Shown one piece after another: positions 55,463-64,000 of a stretch of 64,000 nucleotides of DNA. The DNA is taken from contig CACSJR010000005.1 of assembly GCA_902706235.1 (NCBI GenBank), forward strand, positions 62,001 to 126,000, in the 5' to 3' direction. The stretch comes from Citrobacter sp. 18056. Its GTDB lineage: Bacteria > Pseudomonadota > Gammaproteobacteria > Enterobacterales > Enterobacteriaceae. The position numbers and the translations under genes are program-made. Under the pieces are notes generated by a model. That model did not search any database and was not told the DNA's origin. It was given only the letters and a program-made list of their open reading frames with translations. Position 1 is the stretch's first letter. Each line of letters opens with the position of its first letter.

Positions 55463-56476
55463 TCAGAAATCGTATTTGCCAATGTTCTCTTTGGTGAACA
55501 CCACGCGCTCTGGCAGCAGCACGATACCGTTGCCCTTGGCCTCATACTGGTAACCTTGCACGCTGTTCGGCTCGACTTTCAGGTCGCCGATGCCTTTCAC
55601 CGCCACGCTGTCGCCCACGTTCAAATCGCCTTTTTTCAGCAGGTGATTGGCGACGTTAACCGCAATATTGCCCTGCTCGACCACATCCCACAGGCCAAAG
55701 GCTTTCACCGTGCCGCGCTCGACGTACGGACGCATCACGTTCGGCGTGCTGAAGCCGACAATCGCCACGCCCTGACGTTTGAGGTTTTCCGCCGCCTGGG
55801 CCGCAGCCGGCAGCGCATTGGCGTCCGGGGCGATGATCGCATCGAGATCCGGATACGCCTTCAGAATGCCTTCGGCTGTTTGCAGCGATTTGGTGGCATC
55901 GTTATAGCCAAACTGAGTCGTGACCACTTGCCATTGCGGATGGTCTTTGGCGATTTTGGCCTTCGCCTCTTTCACCCACTGGTTCTGATCGGTGACGGTT
56001 GGGCTGGAATAAAAGAACGCCACTTTGGCATTCGGTTTGGTGACTTGCTTTCCAGCCATATCCACCAGCAGGCCACCGAGCTGTTCCGGCGTGCCCTGGT
56101 TGATGTATATGCTGCGGCATTCCGGCTTGGTGTCGGAATCCCAGGTCAGTACTTTGACGCCGCGCTGCATCGCACGTTTCAGCGCCGGGCATAAGCCGTC
56201 CGGCGAGACGGCGGAAACGATAATCGCGTTGTAGCCCTGATTAACGAAGTTGTTAATAAGCTGCACCTGGCCGGAGACACTTGGCTCCGTTGGGCCATCG
56301 TAGGTGACATCCACGCCGAGCTGTTTGCCCGCCTCTTTCGCGCCGTTGCCGCCGCTGGTGAAGAAACCGACACCCACCAGTTTCGGGATAAACGCAATTC
56401 TGTCCGCCGCCTGTACGACAGCCACGCTCATTGCCAGCGCCAGGGCGCTCACCTGCACACACCGTTTTGCTTTCAT
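55463..56476 (-). CDS. lsrB: AI-2 periplasmic binding protein LsrB
   Basis: LsrB captures autoinducer-2 (the R-THMF form) for the Lsr transporter. I start it at 56476 ([21 protein letters not shown]), a signal peptide ending VQAADR, giving 337 residues; the longer frame to 56536 lies inside lsrD. It belongs to the ribose-binding-like family: [51 protein letters not shown] and [11 protein letters not shown]. Confidence 0.95.
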   Translation of the reverse strand: MKAKRCVQVSALALAMSVAVVQAADRIAFIPKLVGVGFFTSGGNGAKEAGKQLGVDVTYDGPTEPSVSGQVQLINNFVNQGYNAIIVSAVSPDGLCPALKRAMQRGVKVLTWDSDTKPECRSIYINQGTPEQLGGLLVDMAGKQVTKPNAKVAFFYSSPTVTDQNQWVKEAKAKIAKDHPQWQVVTTQFGYNDATKSLQTAEGILKAYPDLDAIIAPDANALPAAAQAAENLKRQGVAIVGFSTPNVMRPYVERGTVKAFGLWDVVEQGNIAVNVANHLLKKGDLNVGDSVAVKGIGDLKVEPNSVQGYQYEAKGNGIVLLPERVVFTKENIGKYDF

Positions 56477-56477
56477 C

Positions 56478-57470
56478 TCATGCTCCGATTGATTTGCGCG
56501 AACTAAGCCGACGCCACACCGTGCGTACCCCTTCACGATGCAGACTCAGCGAACGTCCCATGACCACCACAACCAGCAGCGCCCCCGAAAGCGCGCTCGA
56601 CACCTGGTTGGGAATACCGACCATCTGTAAACCTTGTTGCAGATACCCCACCAGCAGCGCCGCCAGGGCCGTACCGATAACCGAGCCAGAGCCGCCATAA
56701 ATATTGGCCCCACCGAGCACCGCCGCGGTCAGCGCGGGCATCAGTAAATCGCGGCCCAAATCCGAACGGGCCGAGCCGAAATAAGAAACCAGCACCAGCG
56801 CCGCAATGGCCGACGCCAACCCGACCAGACCGTACAACACGTACGGCATACCGTTGACGGAGAGCGCCGCATAGCGTGCCGCGCGCGGGTTCTGCCCGAG
56901 TAAAAAGAGATGACGCCCAAAGCGCCCGCGATGAGCGAGCAGCCAGAAGAAAAAGGTGATGACGATAAACAGCACCAGTGGGACGGGCAGGCCGAACAGC
57001 GTCAGGTTGGCGAATGCAGTAAAGCTATCCGGGAAGCCACCGATACCTTCGTAGCCCGTCGCACCCGCCATGCCGGAAAGCAGCAGCGCCGCACCGCCAT
57101 AGAGATATAGGGTGCCGAGCGTAATCACCAATGGGCTAATGCCGGTGTAATGAATCAGCGCCGCGTTCACCAGGCCGCACAGCACACCAAGCAGCAACGT
57201 CAGCGGAATGGCGACGCTCATCGGCCAGCCCGCCTGCATCATCACGCCAAGCGCGATAGCGCACAGGCCAATGGTCGAGCCGAGCGAAATATCAATCCCG
57301 CCGCTGATGATCACCAGCGTCAGCGGCAGCGCCACGATGCCGATGCAGATAAAATCGCTGGTGCTGAACAGCAGCATATTCACGTCGAGCATCCGCGGGT
57401 TCAGCGCTCCGAACAGGCCAATCTCCAGCACCAGTAAAATCAGCAGCGCGCTTTCCCAGTTGAGCTTCAT
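56478..57470 (-). CDS. lsrD: AI-2 ABC transporter permease LsrD
   Basis: This 330-residue inner-membrane permease pairs with LsrC. It has about nine helices and the RbsC-like signatures [40 protein letters not shown] and [17 protein letters not shown]. Its stop is 1 base from the lsrB start. Confidence 0.95.
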   Translation of the reverse strand: MKLNWESALLILLVLEIGLFGALNPRMLDVNMLLFSTSDFICIGIVALPLTLVIISGGIDISLGSTIGLCAIALGVMMQAGWPMSVAIPLTLLLGVLCGLVNAALIHYTGISPLVITLGTLYLYGGAALLLSGMAGATGYEGIGGFPDSFTAFANLTLFGLPVPLVLFIVITFFFWLLAHRGRFGRHLFLLGQNPRAARYAALSVNGMPYVLYGLVGLASAIAALVLVSYFGSARSDLGRDLLMPALTAAVLGGANIYGGSGSVIGTALAALLVGYLQQGLQMVGIPNQVSSALSGALLVVVVMGRSLSLHREGVRTVWRRLSSRKSIGA

Positions 57471-58505
57471 TTACGCCACCTCTTTGTTTTTACGTTTCGG
57501 AAAGGAGGCGATGTTCTTTCCCCCTTTATTGCCCGGCTGGAAACGGCTGTATTTGAGCGCGCGCTGGTGACGGGTCAGCGCCTGACGCAAACGCCCGTCG
57601 AGCACCAGCACGCCCAACAGCACCAGTCCGGCGATGAAGTCGTTCCACCAGGCCGGGAGCCTGAACAGCACCAGCACGGTATCGATTTGGGTCAGGAAAA
57701 AGGCGCCGAGAAATGCGCCGAGCAGCGTGCCGGTGCCACCCAGCAGCGACACGCCGCCGAGCACGCAGGCGGCGATGGCTTTCATCTCCAGCCCGCTGCC
57801 GGTCTGGTTCGGCACGAAGCCAATCTGCGCGGCAAAAATAATCCCGCCGCAGGCGGCGAGCATCCCGTTGAAGGTGAAGGCCAGCATCCGGGTGCGGTTG
57901 ACGCCAACCCCGAGCTGGCGTGCAGCGGCGAGGTTATCTCCCACCGCGTAGAAATCACGCCCGAATGTCGTACGGGCCAGCAGCCATGCGCCCGCCAGCA
58001 GTATCAGCAGCACCAGCCAGCCGAGCGGCGACACGCCAACGAATGCCGGTTCAGAAAGGGATTTCAGGCTGTCAGGCAGCCCTTCAATCCACTTCCCGCC
58101 GGTCCAGAGCAGCATAATGCCGCGATATAACCCGAGCGTGCCGAGCGTCGCGACAATCGCCGGAATACGCAACCCGACCACCAGCAAGCCGTTGAACGCC
58201 CCGGCCAGCGCGCCAATCGCCAGTGCGAACACAATGGCGACCGGCAAACCGTAGCCGCTGTTGAGCGCCACGCCGACCGCAATCGCGCTCAGCCCAACGG
58301 TCGACCCCACGGAGACGTCAATGTTACGCGTGAGCATCACCATTGCCGCGCCGATTGCCAGCAAGCAAAGGATCTGCGCACTGGAAAAGATCATCGCCAG
58401 GGTCTGCAAGCTAAAGTACGACGGATTGAGCGCAACCAGCACCGCGAACAGTGCCAGAATGGCGAGGAACGCGCTCAGCTCACGGTTCTTCAGCAACGTT
58501 TTCAT
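57471..58505 (-). CDS. lsrC: AI-2 ABC transporter permease LsrC
   Basis: This 344-residue permease has RbsC-like motifs [41 protein letters not shown] and [15 protein letters not shown]. It abuts lsrD without a gap and overlaps lsrA by 4 bases, so the three are translationally coupled. Confidence 0.95.
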   Translation of the reverse strand: MKTLLKNRELSAFLAILALFAVLVALNPSYFSLQTLAMIFSSAQILCLLAIGAAMVMLTRNIDVSVGSTVGLSAIAVGVALNSGYGLPVAIVFALAIGALAGAFNGLLVVGLRIPAIVATLGTLGLYRGIMLLWTGGKWIEGLPDSLKSLSEPAFVGVSPLGWLVLLILLAGAWLLARTTFGRDFYAVGDNLAAARQLGVGVNRTRMLAFTFNGMLAACGGIIFAAQIGFVPNQTGSGLEMKAIAACVLGGVSLLGGTGTLLGAFLGAFFLTQIDTVLVLFRLPAWWNDFIAGLVLLGVLVLDGRLRQALTRHQRALKYSRFQPGNKGGKNIASFPKRKNKEVA

Positions 58506-59989
58506 ACCTGCCCTCCGAACGCTAAGGTCATCATCCGATCGACGCTGACCGCCTGTTTGTTCAGTTCCCCGCTCATTCGCCCCTGATGCATCACCAGCAC
58601 CCTGTCGGCAAGGCCCGGGAACTCATCCAGATCGCTGGAGATCATCAGCACCGCGACGTTTTGCGCCGCCACGCTTTTCAGCAATTGGTAGATGTCGGCC
58701 CGGGCGGAAACGTCCACGCCGCGCGTCGGCTCATCGACAATCAGCAGCAGCGGATTCGCCTCCAGACAGCGCGCCAGCAAGACCTTTTGCTGATTACCGC
58801 CGGAAAGCGTACGCACCGGCTGATCCGCGTGGTTGAGTTTGATCCCCAGCGCCCGGTGATAGCGCTCCACCACCGCCGCCTCGCGTTTGCCTTCCTGCCA
58901 CAGCGACGGCTGGTTGAACATCACCGTGTTCCAGCGCACCGGCGCATCAAGAAATAGCCCGGACACCTGCCGGTCTTCCGGCAGATATACCAGGCCGCTC
59001 GCCAGCCGCGCACGGGTGCTGTCCTTGCTGATTTCACGATTTTCCAGCCACACGCGCCCGGCCCTGACGGGGCGCAGGCCGTACAGCGTTTCGGCAAATT
59101 CAGTGCGCCCGGATCCCACCAGGCCCGCAAGACCTAAGATCTCCCCGGCGCGGATCTCAAGACTCAGATCGATAAACCCTTCGCCGGTCAGATCCTCGAC
59201 GCGCAATACCGGGAAATCCTGCGGCTGAGTACGCCGATTGCCCGGCAGCGCCAGCCACAGCTTTTGCGTATCGCTCAGGGCATTATCACGACAAGCGGGC
59301 GTCATCGCGGCGATCAACTCGCCGTCGGTGTGATCCGCGGTGTCGCCACTCAGCACGATTGCGCCGTCGCGCATCACTGAGACATGGCTGGCCAGCGCGC
59401 GGATCTCGGGCAATTTGTGGGAGATAAAGACGATGCCGACGTCGAGCGCCTGCAAAGATCGCACCTGGCGAAATAACCGTTCCGTTTCACCGGGCGTTAA
59501 TGACGCGGTGGGTTCGTCGAGGATCAGGATCTGCGCGTCGCGCATCAGCCCACGTAAGATCTCCACCATTTGTTGATCCGCCACCTCCAGAGTACTGGCC
59601 GCGGCCTGCAGGTTTATCTGGCAGTTCAGCTGCTGCAATTTTTCCGTCAGCCGGGCTTCGGTATCCGGTTTGCGCGGCAGGCGAAAAAGGATGTTTTCCT
59701 GCACCGTTAGGTTGGGAAACAGCATTGGCTCCTGCGGCACCAGGTAAATGCCAAGTTGATGCGCCTGGCCCGGTTTCAGCCGCGCAAAAGGTTTGCCGTT
59801 TATCCGAAGTTCACCGTCGTCCGGCGTTTCCACCCCGGCAACAATCTTCATCAGCGTCGATTTCCCGGCCCCGTTGCCACCCATCAGCGCATGCACCTGG
59901 CCAGAAAATAGTGTGAAATCAATGCCCTTCAGCACGGCGACACCGGAAAACTGCTTGCGGATGTTATGGGCTTCAATCAGTGGCTTCAT
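58502..59989 (-). CDS. lsrA: AI-2 ABC transporter ATP-binding protein LsrA
   Basis: LsrA energises AI-2 uptake. I use the ATG at 59989 ([16 protein letters not shown]), 7 bases after GAGG, giving 495 residues; an adjacent ATG precedes it. Two fused ATPase domains are evident: the first with GGNGAGKST and [12 protein letters not shown], the second with [31 protein letters not shown] and [11 protein letters not shown]. It heads the lsrACDBFG operon, divergent from lsrR. Confidence 0.94.
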   Translation of the reverse strand: MKPLIEAHNIRKQFSGVAVLKGIDFTLFSGQVHALMGGNGAGKSTLMKIVAGVETPDDGELRINGKPFARLKPGQAHQLGIYLVPQEPMLFPNLTVQENILFRLPRKPDTEARLTEKLQQLNCQINLQAAASTLEVADQQMVEILRGLMRDAQILILDEPTASLTPGETERLFRQVRSLQALDVGIVFISHKLPEIRALASHVSVMRDGAIVLSGDTADHTDGELIAAMTPACRDNALSDTQKLWLALPGNRRTQPQDFPVLRVEDLTGEGFIDLSLEIRAGEILGLAGLVGSGRTEFAETLYGLRPVRAGRVWLENREISKDSTRARLASGLVYLPEDRQVSGLFLDAPVRWNTVMFNQPSLWQEGKREAAVVERYHRALGIKLNHADQPVRTLSGGNQQKVLLARCLEANPLLLIVDEPTRGVDVSARADIYQLLKSVAAQNVAVLMISSDLDEFPGLADRVLVMHQGRMSGELNKQAVSVDRMMTLAFGGQV

Positions 59990-60002
59990 CATCACGCCTC
60001 GG

Positions 60003-60037
60003 TTGAACAAATGATTTTTAGAATTAATAATGTTCAA
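60003..60037. promoter_or_regulatory. LsrR operator-like palindrome near lsrA
   Basis: TTGAACA and TGTTCAA form an inverted pair 35 bases across (TTGAACAAATG ... AATGTTCAA), 14 bases before lsrA. A related pair sits next to lsrR, which fits LsrR repression of both sides with release by phospho-AI-2. Confidence 0.6.
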
Positions 60038-60134
60038 AAGCGTAGACCGTGAACTATATTTACAACCGTGCAAGGATCACAGTTTTACCCTTTCGATCGC
60101 TTAGCACAGGCTGTAAGTAAACAATGATCGGTTT

Positions 60135-60150
60135 TGCCAGTGGCTTCACA
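60135..60150. promoter_or_regulatory. Possible CRP site in the lsr intergenic region
   Basis: TGCCA-N6-TCACA fits the CRP consensus TGTGA-N6-TCACA with one perfect half-site. In E. coli the lsr operon needs cAMP-CRP, which makes a site here expected. Confidence 0.4.
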
Positions 60151-60168
60151 TTTTCAGTCCGCGCAACT

Positions 60169-60203
60169 GCGAACATATGATCTAGATTTTTATAAGAGTT
60201 CAA
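60169..60203. promoter_or_regulatory. LsrR operator-like palindrome near lsrR
   Basis: GCGAACATATGATC and AGAGTTCAA are arranged at the same spacing as the lsrA-side site, ending 3 bases before the lsrR start. It probably gives LsrR autorepression. Confidence 0.55.
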
Positions 60204-60206
60204 TTT

Positions 60207-61178
60207 ATGAGCGAAAAACGCATTACGGAAGAGAGCCGTTACGCAGGTCTGGCGCTGGCGGAAGAAGAGCTGGTGGCACGTGTGGCCTGGTGCTATTACC
60301 ACGACGGCCTGACCCAGAACGATATTGGTGAGCGGCTTGGGCTGCCGCGACTCAAGATTTCACGGTTGCTGGAAAAAGGCCGCCAGTCCGGGGTTATCCG
60401 CGTGCAGATCAACTCCCGCTACGAAGGCTGTCTGGCGCTGGAAACCGAGCTCCAAAAGCGCTTTAACCTGAAAATGGCCCGGGTTCTGCCCGCGTTAAAT
60501 ACCTCGCCGATGAACGTGCGGCTAGGGATTGGCGCCGCGCAGTCGCTGATGGGCGTGCTTGAGCCTGGCCAGCTGCTGGCGGTGGGGTTTGGTGAGGCGA
60601 CCATGAGCTGCATTCAGCATCTGAGCGGGTTTATCGGCTCGCAGCAAATCCGTCTGGTGACGCTGTCCGGCGGCGTCGGGCCGTATATGACCGGCATCGG
60701 CCAGCTGGATGCGGCATGCAGCGTGAGCATGATCCCGGCACCGTTACGCGTTTCCTCGCCAGAAGTGGCGGAGATCCTGCGTCGTGAGTCCAGCGTGCGC
60801 GATGTGATCCTCGCGGCGAGTGCAGCCGATGCCGCTGTGGTTGGGATCGGTGCTATCGATCAGCGACGTGATGCGACGATCCTGCGATCCGGCTACATCA
60901 GCGAGGGCGAACAGTTGATGTACGCGCGCAAAGGCGCGATCGGCGACATTCTGGGCTATTTCCTGCAAGCGGATGGCGAACGGGTGGAAGGGCTGGAAAT
61001 CCACCGTGAATTGCTTGGCGTGACCCTTGATGAACTGGCGCAGTTGCCGACCATCGTCGGTGTCGCCGGGGGTGAAGAAAAAGCGCAGGCCATTTACGCG
61101 GCACTTATCGGTAAGCGGATTAACGGCCTGGTAACGGAAGAGACAACAGCACGCGCGGTGCTGTCGCTGGCGGGATAA
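60207..61178 (+). CDS. lsrR: Transcriptional repressor LsrR
   Basis: LsrR is a SorC/DeoR-type repressor of the lsr genes that is inactivated by phospho-AI-2. It has 323 residues. The N-terminal helix-turn-helix is [20 protein letters not shown] with [10 protein letters not shown] (about residues 26-56), and the C-terminal sugar-phosphate domain has [18 protein letters not shown] and [12 protein letters not shown]. It is divergent from lsrA and followed by lsrK after 37 bases. Confidence 0.96.
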   Translation: MSEKRITEESRYAGLALAEEELVARVAWCYYHDGLTQNDIGERLGLPRLKISRLLEKGRQSGVIRVQINSRYEGCLALETELQKRFNLKMARVLPALNTSPMNVRLGIGAAQSLMGVLEPGQLLAVGFGEATMSCIQHLSGFIGSQQIRLVTLSGGVGPYMTGIGQLDAACSVSMIPAPLRVSSPEVAEILRRESSVRDVILAASAADAAVVGIGAIDQRRDATILRSGYISEGEQLMYARKGAIGDILGYFLQADGERVEGLEIHRELLGVTLDELAQLPTIVGVAGGEEKAQAIYAALIGKRINGLVTEETTARAVLSLAG

Positions 61179-61215
61179 CCGCCGCGCGCCGCGCGATAAC
61201 AGCGAGGCGCACGTC

Positions 61216-62802
61216 ATGAGTTACCTTTTAGCGTTGGACGCAGGCACCGGCAGTATTCGGGCGGTGATTTTCGACCTGACAGGCCGTCAGATTGCCGTCG
61301 GTCAGGCGGAATGGAAACACCTGAGCGTGGAAAACGTCCCCGGCTCGATGGAGTTTGACCTCAACACCAACTGGCTGCTCGCCTGTCAGTGCATCCGTCA
61401 GGCACTGGAAAACGCCCACCTGAGCGCCGCCGATATTCAGTCCGTCGCCTGCTGTTCCATGCGCGAAGGGATCGTGCTGTATGACCGCAACGGCGACGCC
61501 ATTTGGGCCTGTGCCAACGTCGACGCGCGCGCCAGCCGCGAAGTCTCTGAGCTGAAAGAAATCCACAATTACCGTTTTGAATCCGAAGTGTATGACGTCT
61601 CCGGTCAGACGCTGGCGCTTTCCGCGATGCCGCGCCTGTTATGGCTCGCCCATCATCGCCCGGATATTTATCGCAGTGCCGCCACCATTACTATGATCAG
61701 CGACTGGCTGGCGGCGAAGCTTTCTGGCGAGCTGGCGGTCGATCCGTCTAACGCGGGTACCACCGGGATGCTCGATTTATTCAGCCGCGACTGGCGTCCG
61801 GCGCTGCTGGACATGGCCGGGCTGCGAGCCGACATTCTCTCCCCGGTGAAAGAAACTGGCAGCGTGCAGGGGGCCGTCACTAAACAGGCGGCGCAACAGT
61901 GCGGCCTGCGCATCGGCACGCCTGTGGTCATGGGCGGTGGCGACGTTCAACTGGGCTGTTTAGGATTAGGCGTGGTACGCCCCGGCCAAACCGCGATACT
62001 TGGCGGTACGTTTTGGCAGCAGGTGGTCAATCTGCCGGAGGTGCGCACCGACCCGGAAATGAACATTCGCGTTAATCCGCACGTGATTCCCGGCATGGTG
62101 CAGGCCGAGTCGATTAGCTTTTTCACCGGGCTGACGATGCGCTGGTTCCGTGACGCGTTTTGTGCCGAAGAAAAGCTGATTGCTGAACGGCTCGGGACCG
62201 ACACCTACGCCCTGCTGGAAGAGATGGCCAGCCGCGTACCGGCGGGCTCCCACGGCGTAATGCCGATCTTCTCCGATGCGATGCATTTTAAACAGTGGTA
62301 TCACGCCGCGCCGTCGTTTATTAACCTCTCCATCGATCCAGAAAAATGCAATAAAGCCACGCTGTTCAGGGCGTTAGAAGAAAATGCGGCGATAGTGTCG
62401 GCCTGCAACCTGGCGCAGATTTCGCAATTTTCCGGCGTCACTTTTGACAGCCTGGTCTTCGCGGGCGGCGGCTCTAAAGGCGCGTTATGGAGCCAGATTT
62501 TAAGCGATGTCACCGGGCTGCCAGTACGTGTGCCGGAGGTCAAAGAAGCCACCGCGCTGGGCTGCGCGATTGCCGCCGGAGCCGGTGCGGGATTGTACCC
62601 CGACATGGCGAGCGCGGGCGAAAAGCTGGTCAGCTGGAGCCGGGTCTTTACCCCGAACCGCGCCCATCGCGAGTTGTACGACGGCATGAAAGAAAAATGG
62701 CAGGCGGTGTATGCCGACCAACTGGGCCTGGTCGACAGCGGTTTGACCACCTCAATGTGGCAGGCGCCTGGACTTGGGAAACGCGCGCCAACCTCGCCCT
62801 AA
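61216..62802 (+). CDS. lsrK: Autoinducer-2 kinase LsrK
   Basis: LsrK phosphorylates AI-2 in the cytoplasm, trapping it and creating the LsrR inducer. It has 528 residues and the FGGY-kinase fold: [16 protein letters not shown] (residues 5-20), the catalytic-site strand [16 protein letters not shown], and the FGGY signature region [18 protein letters not shown] followed by [13 protein letters not shown]. Its last four bases overlap the convergent DUF1861 gene. Confidence 0.96.
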   Translation: MSYLLALDAGTGSIRAVIFDLTGRQIAVGQAEWKHLSVENVPGSMEFDLNTNWLLACQCIRQALENAHLSAADIQSVACCSMREGIVLYDRNGDAIWACANVDARASREVSELKEIHNYRFESEVYDVSGQTLALSAMPRLLWLAHHRPDIYRSAATITMISDWLAAKLSGELAVDPSNAGTTGMLDLFSRDWRPALLDMAGLRADILSPVKETGSVQGAVTKQAAQQCGLRIGTPVVMGGGDVQLGCLGLGVVRPGQTAILGGTFWQQVVNLPEVRTDPEMNIRVNPHVIPGMVQAESISFFTGLTMRWFRDAFCAEEKLIAERLGTDTYALLEEMASRVPAGSHGVMPIFSDAMHFKQWYHAAPSFINLSIDPEKCNKATLFRALEENAAIVSACNLAQISQFSGVTFDSLVFAGGGSKGALWSQILSDVTGLPVRVPEVKEATALGCAIAAGAGAGLYPDMASAGEKLVSWSRVFTPNRAHRELYDGMKEKWQAVYADQLGLVDSGLTTSMWQAPGLGKRAPTSP

Positions 62803-63704
62803 AAAGGAGCCGCGATTTCGCGCCAGTGCACTTCGCAATCACTGGTGCCGCAGAACAGAAGATTACGCTGCCCATCGCGGGTTAACCCGCCGGGGAAAAT
62901 CACATCGCGCAAGTCATCGCGCTTGCTTTCTCCTGGCTGAAAATCGTCTCTGCTACAGATAATGCGCAGGGGCGTGATGTGCCCGCTCATCACGTTAAAA
63001 CGGAAGGAGGCCGCGTAGTAATGACGGTTTCCGGATGCATCAAAACAGGCCACGTGGCCCAGCACGCCGACCCATTGTTGATCGAGAACGTGCGCTTCGT
63101 TGACCCCGCACCAGCTGTCATCATCAAGCTGAAGCAGCAACCTGCCCTGCTCAAAACAGGATGGTTTCAACTCGCTCAGGCTGTTAAGGATAAGCCAGCC
63201 AATTTTGCCGCGCCCGCCGACCACGCCCTGTGGCCGGGTGAACATCAGGATCCGTTTATCAGGTAGCTGTAGCAGGCGAATATCTTTCATGCCCCACGGT
63301 CCAACGGCGAGGGGGCGAAGCGTAAAAATTGAATCGCCCTGCCAGAACTGCGTTCGCCATCGCCATCCGTCATGTTCAGGATTGGCGCTAATTTCCACGC
63401 CGCCAAACACCCAGCCGTTGTCGATTCGACAGAGAAACGGGTCCTGCAAATTGAACGCTGGCGCGTCTTCCGCCAGCCTCGCTGTGCCCTGCCCATCCCA
63501 GTGAAAAAACCGCACCTGTGCGTTTTCACTGTCCCGGGCTTCGACCCGGGCGGCAATAAAATGCTGTTCATCTTCGCGAAACGGCGCGGTCGGGTTGTAG
63601 ACATCACACCCCGGTACGCCGATGAACGTGACCTTACCGCTGGCCTCCGATTGTCTTCGCAGGCAGTACTCGCGATAAAGCGCATCGGTGGTGGGCAGGA
63701 TCAT
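62799..63704 (-). CDS. DUF1861 family protein (five-bladed propeller-like)
   Basis: This 301-residue protein begins [20 protein letters not shown] and shows repeated beta-propeller-type blades: [54 protein letters not shown] and [19 protein letters not shown]. The family is related to the GH43/GH62/GH130 propeller superfamily but has no settled activity. Its ATG directly follows the stop of the upstream GH130-type gene, so the pair is one transcription unit, probably acting on the same glycan, perhaps a manno-oligosaccharide. Confidence 0.8.
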   Translation of the reverse strand: MILPTTDALYREYCLRRQSEASGKVTFIGVPGCDVYNPTAPFREDEQHFIAARVEARDSENAQVRFFHWDGQGTARLAEDAPAFNLQDPFLCRIDNGWVFGGVEISANPEHDGWRWRTQFWQGDSIFTLRPLAVGPWGMKDIRLLQLPDKRILMFTRPQGVVGGRGKIGWLILNSLSELKPSCFEQGRLLLQLDDDSWCGVNEAHVLDQQWVGVLGHVACFDASGNRHYYAASFRFNVMSGHITPLRIICSRDDFQPGESKRDDLRDVIFPGGLTRDGQRNLLFCGTSDCEVHWREIAAPF

Positions 63705-64000
63705 TTACACGCGTTCCAGATGCTGCCACAGAGCGGCCATCGGCAGGGTTGCCAGCGCGATGCTTTCGTCTGCCGCGCCGTACCAGACATACAGCGTCTG
63801 CTCCCGGATTAATGCGCCGCAGGTGAACACCACGTTGCCGAAAAAGCCTTCCCGTTCGTACGGGGCGACAGGTTCCAGCAGCGGAATGGCGGATTTGGCG
63901 AGGATCTGCGTCGGATCGTTGGCATCCAGTAGCAGCGCCCCCAGGCAGTAGCGCTGCTGGGCATCAACGCCGTGGTAGATTTCCAGCCAGCCGCGATCGG
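63705..64000 (-). CDS. GH130-type glycosidase/phosphorylase, C-terminal part (runs off window)
   Basis: The - strand is open from the window edge to a TAA at 63705-63707 and ends QTLYVWYGAADESIALATLPM then AALWQHLERV. The LYVWYGAAD-ESIALAT strand is the closing blade typical of GH130 mannoside phosphorylases and related mannosidases. Upstream codons read FFGNVVFTCGALIREQT-like propeller sequence. Only about 97 codons are visible, so the subfamily and substrate cannot be settled. Confidence 0.75.
   Translation of the reverse strand, partial: DRGWLEIYHGVDAQQRYCLGALLLDANDPTQILAKSAIPLLEPVAPYEREGFFGNVVFTCGALIREQTLYVWYGAADESIALATLPMAALWQHLERV

Overview
The window is chromosomal DNA of an enterobacterium (family Enterobacteriaceae). 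Gene order and protein sequence follow the Escherichia coli glnE-ygiF-ygiM-cca-uppP-folB-plsY ... tsaD-rpsU-dnaG-rpoD-mug-ileX ... yqjH-aer-patA-ygjH-ebgR-ebgA-ebgC-ygjI-ygjJ-ygjK backbone almost gene for gene. Base composition and the urease, scs, mdtNOP-like and lsr loci fit an Enterobacter/Leclercia/Lelliottia/Citrobacter-type genome; the species cannot be fixed from the sequence alone.

Backbone, 1-16.9 kb: nitrogen regulation (glnE, cut by the window edge), a YgiF triphosphatase with a shortened C-terminus, ygiM, cca, uppP, folB and plsY. A complete urease operon (ureDABCEFG) sits where E. coli carries the tartrate genes ttdRABT. Then come tsaD, the rpsU-dnaG-rpoD macromolecular synthesis operon, mug and the tRNA-Ile(CAU) gene ileX.

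Accessory block, 16.9-33.8 kb, between ileX and yqjH: a decayed binding-protein-like remnant; a LysR regulator divergent from a three-gene class I cytochrome P450 system (P450, [2Fe-2S] ferredoxin, FAD ferredoxin reductase); a convergent MdtNOP-like tripartite exporter with a YtcA-like lipoprotein; the scsABCD thiol-redox/copper tolerance operon; a MetNIQ-type methionine ABC transporter with four tandem MetJ boxes; and a J-domain coiled-coil protein. The P450 carries Asn-Glu in place of the usual Asp-Thr acid-alcohol pair and resembles the GcoA-type aromatic O-demethylases at several motifs.

Backbone, 33.8-48.1 kb: yqjH with a Fur-box-like palindrome, aer with a flagellar-type promoter, patA with a sigma-54-type promoter, ygjH, and the ebg (evolved beta-galactosidase) and ygjIJK sugar loci.

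Patchwork islet, 48.1-54.3 kb, between ygjK and lsrG: small cargo genes separated by decayed copies of the ygjK 3' end joined to a fragment of an alkylguanine-DNA alkyltransferase gene, plus a perfect 92-bp direct repeat. Its main cargo is a fluoride-defence unit: a fluoride (crcB-type) riboswitch, a CLC antiporter of the fluoride-exporting type, and a translationally overlapping DUF190/PII-like gene. Two GNAT acetyltransferases, a VOC protein and a gene with a P4-phage-like leader are also present.

54.3-64.0 kb: the complete AI-2 quorum-signal locus (lsrACDBFG divergent from lsrRK) with paired operator-like palindromes, followed by a DUF1861 gene and a GH130-type glycosidase gene cut by the window edge.
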